A DNA stretch of 64,000 nucleotides from UBA2287 sp964479665 (GTDB lineage Bacteria > Bacteroidota > Bacteroidia > Bacteroidales > Tenuifilaceae): contig CAYZNN010000003.1 in assembly GCA_964479665.1 (NCBI GenBank), forward strand, positions 1-64,000. The letters are read 5' to 3'. Below, piece by piece: positions 53,719 through 63,561 of this stretch. The notes under the pieces are model-generated. The model was given only the letters and a program-made list of their open reading frames with translations. It searched no databases and was not told where the DNA came from. The position numbers were made by a program, and so were the translations under genes. Positions within the stretch are counted from its first letter, which is position 1, and each line of letters begins with the position of its first letter.

Positions 53719-55965
53719 CTATTCAACATTGTTTATTACAAAGTCTCTTTGTGCCTTCAGAAGGTTTACGGTTTGTAGTATAATATTTTTAGCTTCGTTA
53801 ATAATACCTAAGTAAAGAACGCTATTGCGTGTTCCTGCCTCATTGGCCTTTATTCGTTTAATTTGCTTCTTACGGGCCTCATTAAGCATTTCTAAAATTC
53901 GTTGCTGCATTTTCAGAACCTCAGAAATGTCGGTGTAATCATTGTCGCGAATCATTTGAATAATGTGGTTGAAGAAATCGGATATTTTGCCACTGATGGC
54001 AATAAGTTCATCGTTCTGAGATTTCAGTAATCCCCTGTGGTTATTGTCAATATGTTCAAAACTGGGGCCTGTAATAAAAGTTAAACTATGGGCAATCTCA
54101 CGTAGGTAGTCGATTACCTGAATATAGTAGTGCCCAGTTTCGTAGGAGTCTTCTTGTAGTTTTTTCAGAACGTTGTAAGTGTTGTACTTAAGTTTCTTCG
54201 AGTCGATATTGAGTTTTTCTACATCCTTGTCAACTTTTTTCAGCAATTTACGGTCCTCGGTTGAAAGGCCAATGATAGTTTGGTTGAAAGTAGTAAGCAC
54301 ATCATAAAGCGACTTGTTTACCTCTTTTATGCATTGTTTCAAAATATTTTCATCCTTAACCAGTTCCTCTGCAATGAGCGTTGCTTCCTGCTCTTTTAGC
54401 TTACGTCTATGAATTCTATAAGATTTGAAAATTAGGAACCCAACCAAAAGAATTAGTGCAAACATGGCAATGTTTCCACCATAATGCAGAGCAAGGGCAA
54501 TTAAAAAGGATGCTGTAAAAGCTATAAATGCAGTAAAAAACCAGCCTGCTATAACTGAAAGTACACCGGTTATTCTGTATACTGCGCTCTCTCTACCCCA
54601 AGCCCTGTCGGCTAGTGATGTACCCATGGCTACCATAAATGTTACATAGGTAGTTGAAAGGGGAAGCTTTAACGAAGTGGCTGAACTAATAAGAATACTA
54701 GCAACTGTGAGGTTAACTGAGGCTCGAACCATATCGAACGAAGGTGCGTCCTTTGGGTTACCTTTGAATTTGGGTGCCTTTCGGGCATCGAAACGGCTTT
54801 CAATATAATTCTTAATAATCTGGGGCACGTATTTTCCACCATTGCGACCAAATTGGCGAAAAGCCCGCACAATTGCTCTGGCAAATTGGCTGCTTCCAAA
54901 ACGTTCGGCTCCAGCATCCTGACGCGATAGGTTGACTTCAGTTTCGGTAACGGTACGAGCCTTTTTCGATAGCCAGAGGGTGATAACCATAATAAGGCCT
55001 GCTATTAAAAGATAGTAGAAGTTAACAGAAACGGGCTTTGCTAAATCGCTCATGGCAAGGCTCTCAGGGGCAATGCCGGGGTTGGCCAAATGGATTTGGT
55101 ATGATTTGAGGCCAGCCATAAAAACCCCAATAAAGTTTACCAAGTCGTTGCCGGCAAATGACAATGCAAGGGCGAAAGTGCCTACTAAAACAATAAATTT
55201 TAAAGTATTGAATCGGAATATACTTATGAAAATTTGAAATACTAAAACCCAGAATATGAAGCCATATAACAGGATACTCCATGTATGTGACTCGATATAG
55301 GCTAAAACAGAGGGTGATACTATTGAAGATCCTTCAAGGCCCTTCATTAATATGAAATAAGTAATGGCAGTTAGCGAAATACCCCCCCAAACTCCTCCAA
55401 ACCAATTATTGGTTTTTATATAGTTAAAACTGTATATTAAGCGTGCAATGTATTGAACAGCAATACCGACAATAAAGGCCACTGCAACTGAAATCAGAAT
55501 TCCTGAAATAATGGCAAGTGCTTTGCCGCTGTTAATATAATTTGCCATGCTGGCAAACGATTCGTTGTTGACGCTTATTTTAACTATTGATATGGCAACA
55601 GCAGCACCGAGTAATTCAAATACTAACGATACAGTTGTAGAAGTTGGTAATCCGAATGTGTTAAAAAAATCGAGAAGAAGTATATCAGTAATCATTACCG
55701 CAAGAAAAATGGTCATGATTTCAGGAAGGAAAAACATTTCGGGGTGGAAGATACTTTTTCGGGCAACCTCCATCATTCCCCCTGAGAAAGTTGCACCCAC
55801 AAGGATTCCAAGCGAGGCAATAATCATTATTATATGTCGTGGAGCAACTTTTGAACCAATGGCTGAGTTTAGAAAGTTAACAGCGTCGTTGCTAACCCCA
55901 ACCATAAGGTCAATTATGGCTAATACTAGTAAAACAAGTACTATGATTAAATAGATGTTGTCCAT
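53719..55965 (-). CDS. PiT-family inorganic phosphate transporter fused to a PhoU-like domain
   Basis: 748 residues. The two halves of the PiT fold carry the repeated signature: DLMVGVSNDAVNFLNSAIGS near the N-terminus, FAGNDLVNFIGVFMAG in the middle, and LPLSTTYVTFMVAMGTSLAD later; total about 11-12 helices ending near residue 520. The C-terminal ~210 residues are helical and PhoU-like (CIKEVNKSLYDVL..., YYIQVIDYLREIAHSLTFI), probably gating transport from the cytoplasm. It imports phosphate (or metal phosphate) using a cation gradient. A -7 element lies about 90 bp upstream. Confidence 0.93.
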   Translation of the reverse strand: MDNIYLIIVLVLLVLAIIDLMVGVSNDAVNFLNSAIGSKVAPRHIIMIIASLGILVGATFSGGMMEVARKSIFHPEMFFLPEIMTIFLAVMITDILLLDFFNTFGLPTSTTVSLVFELLGAAVAISIVKISVNNESFASMANYINSGKALAIISGILISVAVAFIVGIAVQYIARLIYSFNYIKTNNWFGGVWGGISLTAITYFILMKGLEGSSIVSPSVLAYIESHTWSILLYGFIFWVLVFQIFISIFRFNTLKFIVLVGTFALALSFAGNDLVNFIGVFMAGLKSYQIHLANPGIAPESLAMSDLAKPVSVNFYYLLIAGLIMVITLWLSKKARTVTETEVNLSRQDAGAERFGSSQFARAIVRAFRQFGRNGGKYVPQIIKNYIESRFDARKAPKFKGNPKDAPSFDMVRASVNLTVASILISSATSLKLPLSTTYVTFMVAMGTSLADRAWGRESAVYRITGVLSVIAGWFFTAFIAFTASFLIALALHYGGNIAMFALILLVGFLIFKSYRIHRRKLKEQEATLIAEELVKDENILKQCIKEVNKSLYDVLTTFNQTIIGLSTEDRKLLKKVDKDVEKLNIDSKKLKYNTYNVLKKLQEDSYETGHYYIQVIDYLREIAHSLTFITGPSFEHIDNNHRGLLKSQNDELIAISGKISDFFNHIIQMIRDNDYTDISEVLKMQQRILEMLNEARKKQIKRIKANEAGTRNSVLYLGIINEAKNIILQTVNLLKAQRDFVINNVE

Positions 55966-56055
55966 TGAAATAATTTTTGGTGATTATGATGTTTACAATA
56001 CTAAGGAATAGTTAAATCACATAATATCAATCACTAGGGTGCTATATGTGCCGTA

Positions 56056-56063
56056 CAAAAATA
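56056..56063 (-). promoter_or_regulatory. -7 promoter element (TATTTTTG) of the PiT gene
   Basis: An exact TAnnTTTG match on minus, 91 bp before the PiT ATG, predicting a leader of about 85 nt. The divergent 245-bp gap holds nothing else recognised. Confidence 0.4.
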
Positions 56064-56210
56064 GCATTTCACAGCGAGGGCTTTCATACTTTAAAGGTTA
56101 ATTTTAACTTAATCCTGTGTTAATTTAATGTTAAATCTCATTAAAAATCAATGGTGTATAACTTTATAAATAATTATTTGTAAATTAGTAGTATATAATA
56201 CCCTTAGTTT

Positions 56211-56801
56211 TTGATTAGCAAAGAGCAAATATTTGAAAGGTTAGCCTACTCGCTAAAAAAGTCCGATGTGGTTCAAATTGCCGAAGCAATGAATTCGGTT
56301 GATATAACCCCCTACGATTTAATTGATATTTCAATTGGTAGCGACGAGTCGAAGGCCTTTCATGCAGCCTGGGTGCTCGAAAACTATTTTGTATTTCATA
56401 CCAGTGCTCTCGAATTCTTTTTACCCAACTTAATAGAAACCATCGTTTTGGTTAAGAATGAAAGCGTACAGAGGCATTTTTGCAAATTAATTGCTATAGG
56501 TATAAATCGTTTGCTTTCGGTTAACGCTTCAAATTTTAAGGCCAAAGAACTTTGGCAAATGAACCTCGACCCATTACAAGAACAATGCTTTTTTTGGTTG
56601 GTTGAGCCCACAACCAAACCTGCCGTCAAGGTCCATTGCATGGATATTTTGTTTCTATTGTCGAGTCGATACAAATGGATTTCTGAGGATCTTCTGGCAA
56701 TAATTGAAGCCCAAATGGAACTTGGAGGCCCAGCAATAAGGGCAAAGGGTCGTGAAATTATTAAAGCTATAGCTTCGAAAAAACACCAACCCTTCAGCTA
56801 A
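56211..56801 (+). CDS. Helical repeat-like protein of unknown function, TTG start
   Basis: 196 residues. The frame begins with TTG at 56211 (in-frame TAG at 56205), and the next ATG is about 26 codons in, within a conserved-looking helix, so TTG is probably used. The sequence is all-helical with HEAT-like regularity (DLIDISIGSDESKAFHAAWVL, MDILFLLSSRYKWISEDLLAI, IRAKGREIIKAIASKK). No named domain was recognised. It converges with the giant PEP-synthase-like gene and overlaps its end by 8 bp. Confidence 0.7.
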   Translation: MISKEQIFERLAYSLKKSDVVQIAEAMNSVDITPYDLIDISIGSDESKAFHAAWVLENYFVFHTSALEFFLPNLIETIVLVKNESVQRHFCKLIAIGINRLLSVNASNFKAKELWQMNLDPLQEQCFFWLVEPTTKPAVKVHCMDILFLLSSRYKWISEDLLAIIEAQMELGGPAIRAKGREIIKAIASKKHQPFS

Positions 56802-59778
56802 TATCAACCTTTGGTTTCAGAATTACACCCAGCCTTTTCTGGCCATGAATAATAACCGTTAAGGGTTCGCTAAACCTAATGTGCCGAATCATATCGCTTT
56901 CGTAGAAGGCAGGCAGTGAGTTTAGGTACTCATAGTCGACAAAGCCCTGACCAATATGAGGATTTACCGTTACGTAAGCAACTTTAAGGGAGGTGAGGTT
57001 TTGAAAGAAATGGGTTCCCTGGCTTGGGTCAACATTGTAGCTCTGCATTCCCGATTCAACAATAACTTTGGCTCCCGAAATTTGTGGCCATTTTACAGGA
57101 ATACCCAGCCATCGGTCGCTCGAACCCCAACGGCCCGGACCTATAAGCACGTAGTGCTTTCCATTTTGGGCAAACGGATTGTTCAGATTATCGAGTTCTG
57201 CAGCAATTTCAATGGTTTTGCCAGAATCGAAGCTGTTTGGTTTTATGTAAATTAGGTCGTAAATCTCATTAATAATTCCATTGCCAAGGGCCGAATGGGT
57301 TGTGAGTATACAATCGTTCGGGCTAATGCTATCGAAGTTGGTATTTATTACATCCCGATTCTGAACAATGGGTCGAATTTGAAGAAGCGCAAATGTTTTT
57401 GGTTTATCCTTAGGAACATTCAAATTAACTGCAAACTCAATTTCAACCGGGTTGTTCATTTCTCTTTGTCCAATATCGAGGATGTTGCTTAAAATTTCGG
57501 GTAATGGAAACTGCTTGTGCTTTAAAATATTTGAGAAAGATACTATTGGCGTTCCAGTGCCCTGGTAACCTTCGCGAACCTGATGGCTATCGAAATCGAA
57601 TGTGGAAGCGATACCCTGCAGGGTACCATCGCTGAACGCTTCGCGAATGTCAAGTTCAAACAGGTTAATACCCTCATCAATTGATGGTACGAAACTCGAG
57701 GGGCGTAAATCGAGCGAGTAGAAAGTTTTTTGGGTTTCCTTAAGTGCTATATCGGGCGATGAGAGTTGATATATTTTTTTGGGGAATTTTGGTGCAAAAC
57801 GGAGCGAAGGTTTTCCTTCAACTACATGTTTGCCTAAACCCAATGCAATACTTGCAATGCCATCGGTGGGTTGTTCGGGCTCAACGGTGTAAAAGTTTAG
57901 CGAACGCGCTACTCCCGAGAATGTGGGGTAAAACCTGTTAGCATAGGGGGTTCCTATTACTTCTTGCAGTACCACGGCCATACGCTCCTCATCGATGGCG
58001 TTATGTGTTGCTAGCATGTAGGTTTTACTCTCCTTAAAGTACACCGAAGCGTAAACGCATTTAATGGCCTGGCTAAGCAGTTCGAGCATTTGGCACGCGT
58101 TGCTTTGCACGTAGGGAATCATATAGGTTGAGTAAATTCCTGCAAAAGGCTGAAAGTGGGAGTCCTCAAGCAGACTCGATGAGCGGACTGCAATGGGGTT
58201 GCGAGCAACGGCAATAAATGCATACAAATCCTTATGTATTCGGAGTGGGAGGGGCGCATTCAGAAAATGCCTCATTATTTCCTCGTTGCTTAAATCGGAA
58301 AGACCTATGGTGTAAAGGTTGTTGGCTTCCATGTACTCTTCAAAAACATCGGTACAAAGAACTACGGTTCGGGGAATAGTTATTACCACATTTTCGAATT
58401 TATGCATAAGGTAATGGTGCTTAACAACCGAATCGATAAACGCCAGTCCACGCCCTTTACCACCCAGCGAGCCATCGCCAATTCGAGAGAAAATCTGATA
58501 CTCGTCGTAGCTGTCGCGATAGAACTTGGCAATTATTCCACGCCCCTTATTCTGCCGGTACCTGTCAATGGTGTCGAAAATAAAACGTCGAACCTCGTCG
58601 AGGTTTTCAAAGTCGTTGGCACCTATGTATTTAAAAATGTCGGCAATAGGAAATAGCGCTCGAGCGGTTAGCCACTTGGCAAAATGGTTCCGTTGAATAT
58701 GGTATTCGAGCGATGAGTCGGGGACCTGAAAAATGGTTACCTGAAGTTCTTTTAATCCCGAAGCTCGAATAATTTCTTGCCCCGTTGAAGGGTCGACGAA
58801 AACAAAATCGCCAAAGGCGAAGTATTTGTTAATAAAACTTTCGAGTTCTTGCGAGAGGGTTTTGGAGTACTTATGTATAAAACCAACCTTTAGTTTTTTT
58901 GCAATAAGTTGGTTGTTAATGTCCGACGATTGTATGAGTATTGGCATAAACGGGTCGTCGGCTTTAACCATTTCAACCATTTTCACACCTGCCCTTTGCA
59001 GCATTTTCGCATTGTGCGGATAGGTCATGTCGGTAATAACACCCAGCATGTTGTGCTTGTACTTCTGGTACATTTCCTCGGCCTGTTCGAGGCTACGAGC
59101 CAAAAGAATTTTTGGCCGTCCCCTCATGCGTAGCATCATTTGGTGCTCGTTTAGCCCCTCGGCCATGAAATCTCTGCTTTGCAGAAAAATTATGCGATAT
59201 ATGATTGGCAGGTACATGGAGTAGTATCGAACCGAATCTTCAACTAGCAGTATGGTTTGAACCCCAACGTTATTTACATCGTGCTCACTATTCATTATAT
59301 CCTCAATGAGTTTTATTATGGCGAGCATAATTTGGGCGTTGCCCAGCCATGCAAAAGCAAAATCGATAGCACTCATGTCCTCGCGGCTGAGTTTTAGCGA
59401 TACTTCACGTGAGAAGGGTGTAAGAACCACAATGGGCTTTCCGGGGTAAGTCGATTTTATTTTTTTGGCCAAGGAGAAAGGGTCCATACCCTGCACGTTG
59501 AGCATGGTAATAATTAGGTCGATCGAAATATTGTTGAGCGCCTTAAACGCTTCGTCGGCAGAAGTTACGTGAATGAACTTTGGGGGATAGCGTAAGTTGA
59601 GCGAAACGTATTCGTTAAATATCTGTTCTTCAATTCGGCCATCCTCTTCGAGCATGAATGCATCGTACTTGCTACATATAAGAAGTACATTCAGAATTCG
59701 CCGCTTCATTAGCAGGTCGAATGCCGTTTCGGCAAAGTAGTACTTGCCCCTGTTTATATCAATATCTTTTGTGTTCAT
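56794..59778 (-). CDS. Receiver-receiver-PEP-synthase ATP-grasp protein (paralogue B)
   Basis: 994 residues, soluble. The first receiver-like fold (about 29-160) is degenerate, with Met92 where the acceptor Asp should be (LIITMLNVQGMDP). A second receiver (about 174-320) keeps VEDS and Asp250 (GVITDM). The PEP/pyruvate dikinase N-terminal ATP-grasp follows (about 430-830): GDGSLGGKGRGL, PRTVVLCTDVFEEYM, AVRSSSLLEDS, PFAGIYSTYM, and LQIRPI at its end. No TSHAAIVAR-type phosphohistidine motif and no PEP-binding barrel are seen. Instead a ~150-residue tail carries GPGRWG (880-885) and GTHFFQN. The function is unknown. It lies 26 bp after its larger paralogue. Confidence 0.85.
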   Translation of the reverse strand: MNTKDIDINRGKYYFAETAFDLLMKRRILNVLLICSKYDAFMLEEDGRIEEQIFNEYVSLNLRYPPKFIHVTSADEAFKALNNISIDLIITMLNVQGMDPFSLAKKIKSTYPGKPIVVLTPFSREVSLKLSREDMSAIDFAFAWLGNAQIMLAIIKLIEDIMNSEHDVNNVGVQTILLVEDSVRYYSMYLPIIYRIIFLQSRDFMAEGLNEHQMMLRMRGRPKILLARSLEQAEEMYQKYKHNMLGVITDMTYPHNAKMLQRAGVKMVEMVKADDPFMPILIQSSDINNQLIAKKLKVGFIHKYSKTLSQELESFINKYFAFGDFVFVDPSTGQEIIRASGLKELQVTIFQVPDSSLEYHIQRNHFAKWLTARALFPIADIFKYIGANDFENLDEVRRFIFDTIDRYRQNKGRGIIAKFYRDSYDEYQIFSRIGDGSLGGKGRGLAFIDSVVKHHYLMHKFENVVITIPRTVVLCTDVFEEYMEANNLYTIGLSDLSNEEIMRHFLNAPLPLRIHKDLYAFIAVARNPIAVRSSSLLEDSHFQPFAGIYSTYMIPYVQSNACQMLELLSQAIKCVYASVYFKESKTYMLATHNAIDEERMAVVLQEVIGTPYANRFYPTFSGVARSLNFYTVEPEQPTDGIASIALGLGKHVVEGKPSLRFAPKFPKKIYQLSSPDIALKETQKTFYSLDLRPSSFVPSIDEGINLFELDIREAFSDGTLQGIASTFDFDSHQVREGYQGTGTPIVSFSNILKHKQFPLPEILSNILDIGQREMNNPVEIEFAVNLNVPKDKPKTFALLQIRPIVQNRDVINTNFDSISPNDCILTTHSALGNGIINEIYDLIYIKPNSFDSGKTIEIAAELDNLNNPFAQNGKHYVLIGPGRWGSSDRWLGIPVKWPQISGAKVIVESGMQSYNVDPSQGTHFFQNLTSLKVAYVTVNPHIGQGFVDYEYLNSLPAFYESDMIRHIRFSEPLTVIIHGQKRLGVILKPKVDIS

Positions 59779-59804
59779 TTAATATATGCAGTAGCACGAA
59801 GGTA

Positions 59805-62800
59805 TTACTTTTCGGTAGTAACCAAAACTATCTGCTGCTTTCCATCCATTTTTGTTGTAAGCGGCTCATGGAATCGAACATGTCTAAAATGTTCAGTTTC
59901 ATTTTCGGCTCTGAGTTCGTTAAGTGTATCCCAAGCAATAAAGGAACGAATATCGCCATCCTGAACCGAACAGTAACCCACATTCATGCCTATAACGTTA
60001 TGGAAGAAGTGCGAACCCGAGGAGGCATCGAGCGGAAAATCTTCGAAACTGGTTTCAACAATAATTTTTGCATTCGATACTTGCGGCCAGGTTACAGGTA
60101 TACCAATCCATCGGTCGCGCGTGCCCCAACGGCCTGGGCCTATTAAAAGGTATCGACGATTTTTTTCAATCATCAATTGGTTCAACTTATCAACTTCTAC
60201 GGCCATCTCCATGGTTTTCGATTTGTCGAAATGCTCCCTTTTTATATAAATAACATCAGAAATACCTTCAACCTGCCCATTACCCATACCACGAAATGAT
60301 AGTAGAATTGCCTTGGTGCGATCGATAGTCTCGGGGAAAATTTTAAATTCTTCCATGTTGCCAATTATGGGTTTTATTTGAAGCAGGAAGAATGAGGCCT
60401 TGTAGTTAGCGTCGCGGTTCAAATCCACTGCAAATTCAATTTCGCAGGGTGTCCCCAATGCTTCCTGAACCACTACGAGGGCAACTTGAATGGTCTGTGC
60501 TAGCGGTATGTGGTTGTATTTTAATATGTTGGCAAAATTAACGACTCTAGGGCCCGGTTGAGTTATGCCCGGAGTAATGGTATTGTTTTCGGGGTTATAC
60601 ACCGATACACAATGCTTCAGGGCGCCATGCTGCTCAGCTTCATACAAGTTCAATCGAACCATTGATGCGGTGTCGCCATCTTCTAGCAGGTTAATATCCT
60701 TTTTATTTAAATCAACTACGAAGAACTCGCTTTGCGAATTCTTTATTAGGTCTGATGGGGTGTAATTTTGAAGGGTAGGGTAACGTGGACAGAAACGGTA
60801 CGCTTTTTCACCTTCAACCACATATTTTCCTAAGCCAAGAGCCATTGTGGCAAAGCCGTCATCGGGCTTAATGTGGGCAAAGGGATAGTAGTTGTACGAC
60901 TGAGCCACACCGCTTATATGAGGGTAATAGTAATTATCGTATTGGTTACCTACAACTTCCTGAATAATAACTGCCATTTTCTCGTCTTCAATTTTAAAGT
61001 TAACAGCACGTATGTATCCACGGGCAGTGTCGGAAAAAACCGAAGCGAATACCAACTTTATGGCATCAATGGTTTGCTTGAGCCGAACCTTTGGGTTGGG
61101 GTGGTTGTTGGGTACTATGTACGTTTCGAAAATACCAGCAAAAGGTTGCATAAGCGAGTCCTCGAGCAGCCCCGACGAACGAACTGCTAACGGACGGTAG
61201 TATATTTGCAAAAGCCTTTCGAGGCGCACAATCAGTTGGTCGGATAGGTCGGCTTCGAGGAATATTTTTTTTATTTCGTAGTAGCTCGATGCTGCAAAAA
61301 CCTTTTCGTACATATTATTGCGCTGCATAAAGCACTCGTACTCGCTAACGCCAATCACGGAGGTGCGGGGCGAGTATAGGTTAATGTTTTGAACGTACTG
61401 CGAAATTTCGAAAGTGTATAGCAGGGTGTTGATAAAAGACAATCCGCGCCCCTTTCCTCCCAGGGAGCCATCGGCTAGGGCTACAATATTACTCGAGTCG
61501 ACCTCCCATGCTGTTTCGAAACCTACAATTTTCCCCCTTCGCTTTTCCTGGCGATACTTTTTTAATGTACTAAGTAAATACTCCCTAATCTCCTCAGGTC
61601 CGCTAAAATCGTTAATGCTCGAGGGGTGAATAATTCGAGCCACCTGAATTTCGCCTCGCGCAGTGAGCCACATTGAAAAGTGGTTCTTTTCGGCATGGTA
61701 GAGAATACTTTCGCCGGGTATTTCGCGAAGGCAACGCTCGAACTCTTCCATAGTTGTTGCAGTTACAATGGGTTGCCCAATGGCATCTTTAAAAACGAAA
61801 TCGCCAAAAACAAGGTAGTTGCTGATAAAGTTCTTTATATCGAGCATTAAACTATCGGAATTTTTATTGATGAAGGCAATATTAAGTAGATCCTGCGTCA
61901 GGTGCGACCCGTTGCTCAGCAGCCGCTTATTGAGCAACTTCACCTTTTCCTCGTTATTTTGTTCGTACGATTGCATTATTACCGGCAGGTTTGGTAATTC
62001 CTTGCGAATTTGGGTTACCAAATCGAAACCTGCATTCTCGTCGAGCATCCCTTTGTGATAGAACTTGATATCCGAAATAACGCAGAGCATGTAGTCCTTA
62101 TATCGCGAAAAAATTTCGATGGCCTCTTCGAAGGTTCCTGTAAGAACAATTTTAGGGCGGATTCTGATGCGAAGCACCTTGTAAAGATCGTCGGTACTTA
62201 CATCCTCAATAATGCGTTTAGTTTGCTCAAGAACGCTACTGTATAGTACGGGTAAGTAGCGCGAGTAGTATTTTGGTGAATCTTCCATAAGTAATATTAC
62301 CCTCGATAGCCCAATGCGTGTATCGTTTTCGAGATTTACTTTGTCCTCCAAAAGTTTAATCATTGAAAAGAATATCTTGGGATCTCCATTCCACTCAAAA
62401 ATGCGATCGATACTCGAAATGGAAAAGGGGTTCTTCTCCAGCTCGCTGAGCATTTTGGAGTTGTTTACCAACAGGTAAAGCGGAACGTAATTGTATTCGC
62501 CCTTAATCTTTTTGCTCATTTCCAACGGAGTAACCGTGTCGGCACCAACCATAATAATTATTAAGTTAAAGTGCTTCTCTTCCAGCTTCTCCATGGCCTC
62601 GTCGAAGGTGGATACCCCTGTAATACGGGGTACGCTTGTAAGCGAAAGCTTTGAGTATTCGCCTAGAATATTGTCTGTTACTCTATCCTCCTTTTCCAAA
62701 TTGTAAGCGTCGTATAGCGTAGCTATTAACAGAATTTCTTTTACCTTGAAAGGCATTAAATCGTGGTAAATATAGCGGTCGGAGTTGTGCTGATTGATAA

Positions 62801-63305
62801 ACTTTTGAAGTAATTTTTTTCGTGCATGTTGGGGCTCTGTCTCGCTACTTCGCTTGGGCGATTTTACCTCCTTAACGTAATCTTTTCCTTTCATCGAGTT
62901 AAGGTATCCGGCAATGAGGTTCGAAATGTTTACTATTAAATCGCGTTCCTCCTTTAAAAATGGGCCTTCGTATTCTTCGGGGAAATTTTTTGTGTAAAAA
63001 ATTTCAATTGTGCCTTTTTCCTTATCAATGGTTTCAAACTCCTGACGTTGTAACCAGGGTGTTTCTTCGAAATTGGGTGAAGTAAATTCTATTTTTCCAA
63101 ATTTTAAACGTGCTACTGTAAACTGTGGAAATTGCCAAGCATCGGGCAGTATGAGGCAAATTTGCCTCAGGGTACCTTCAATGGTTCTCCCTTCCTTAAT
63201 AATGGATGTAGTACAATTGATGGCTGCCAGCTCCTTTAACCTCTCCCTATTCTGAGCCAGTAATTTGTAAAAGTCCTCAGGTGTTGTGTGGTTATTTTGT
63301 GCCAT
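59805..63305 (-). CDS. GAF-receiver-receiver-PEP-synthase ATP-grasp protein (paralogue A)
   Basis: 1166 residues, soluble. An N-terminal GAF-like sensor (about 15-140, with ICLILPDAWQFPQFTVARL) is extra relative to paralogue B. The first receiver-like fold (188-320) again has Met at the acceptor place (LIIIMVGAD), and the second (335-490) keeps MEDS and Asp412 (VISDIKF). The ATP-grasp region has ALADGSLGGKGRGLSFI, LAVRSSGLLEDS, PFAGIFETY and LQIKPI. The tail has GPGRWG (1056-1061) and GSHFFHN, shared with B. The central phospho-His and C-terminal barrel domains of true PEP synthase are not visible. It is the first gene of a two-gene unit and divergent from gdhA. Confidence 0.85.
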   Translation of the reverse strand: MAQNNHTTPEDFYKLLAQNRERLKELAAINCTTSIIKEGRTIEGTLRQICLILPDAWQFPQFTVARLKFGKIEFTSPNFEETPWLQRQEFETIDKEKGTIEIFYTKNFPEEYEGPFLKEERDLIVNISNLIAGYLNSMKGKDYVKEVKSPKRSSETEPQHARKKLLQKFINQHNSDRYIYHDLMPFKVKEILLIATLYDAYNLEKEDRVTDNILGEYSKLSLTSVPRITGVSTFDEAMEKLEEKHFNLIIIMVGADTVTPLEMSKKIKGEYNYVPLYLLVNNSKMLSELEKNPFSISSIDRIFEWNGDPKIFFSMIKLLEDKVNLENDTRIGLSRVILLMEDSPKYYSRYLPVLYSSVLEQTKRIIEDVSTDDLYKVLRIRIRPKIVLTGTFEEAIEIFSRYKDYMLCVISDIKFYHKGMLDENAGFDLVTQIRKELPNLPVIMQSYEQNNEEKVKLLNKRLLSNGSHLTQDLLNIAFINKNSDSLMLDIKNFISNYLVFGDFVFKDAIGQPIVTATTMEEFERCLREIPGESILYHAEKNHFSMWLTARGEIQVARIIHPSSINDFSGPEEIREYLLSTLKKYRQEKRRGKIVGFETAWEVDSSNIVALADGSLGGKGRGLSFINTLLYTFEISQYVQNINLYSPRTSVIGVSEYECFMQRNNMYEKVFAASSYYEIKKIFLEADLSDQLIVRLERLLQIYYRPLAVRSSGLLEDSLMQPFAGIFETYIVPNNHPNPKVRLKQTIDAIKLVFASVFSDTARGYIRAVNFKIEDEKMAVIIQEVVGNQYDNYYYPHISGVAQSYNYYPFAHIKPDDGFATMALGLGKYVVEGEKAYRFCPRYPTLQNYTPSDLIKNSQSEFFVVDLNKKDINLLEDGDTASMVRLNLYEAEQHGALKHCVSVYNPENNTITPGITQPGPRVVNFANILKYNHIPLAQTIQVALVVVQEALGTPCEIEFAVDLNRDANYKASFFLLQIKPIIGNMEEFKIFPETIDRTKAILLSFRGMGNGQVEGISDVIYIKREHFDKSKTMEMAVEVDKLNQLMIEKNRRYLLIGPGRWGTRDRWIGIPVTWPQVSNAKIIVETSFEDFPLDASSGSHFFHNVIGMNVGYCSVQDGDIRSFIAWDTLNELRAENETEHFRHVRFHEPLTTKMDGKQQIVLVTTEK

Positions 63306-63561
63306 TTTTTGGGATTGAATGGTTAGGGATAGAGCATGCAGAAAAAAATGTAATCTCTACAAGTTAATTTCATTTTGCATTCGCTCCTACCACAAAAATG
63401 AAAATTAAGTGTATCACTTAGATGAAATACGAGAATTTCGGAAAGGGGTTATCCGTAATCGCATGAAAATGAGGTGCTGATGTTGGTGCTTAGGTGCAAA
63501 TAGAGGTAAATTGGGTGTGCAATTCGAACCCATTTTTTAACTTTTTAATACAATACTAACT

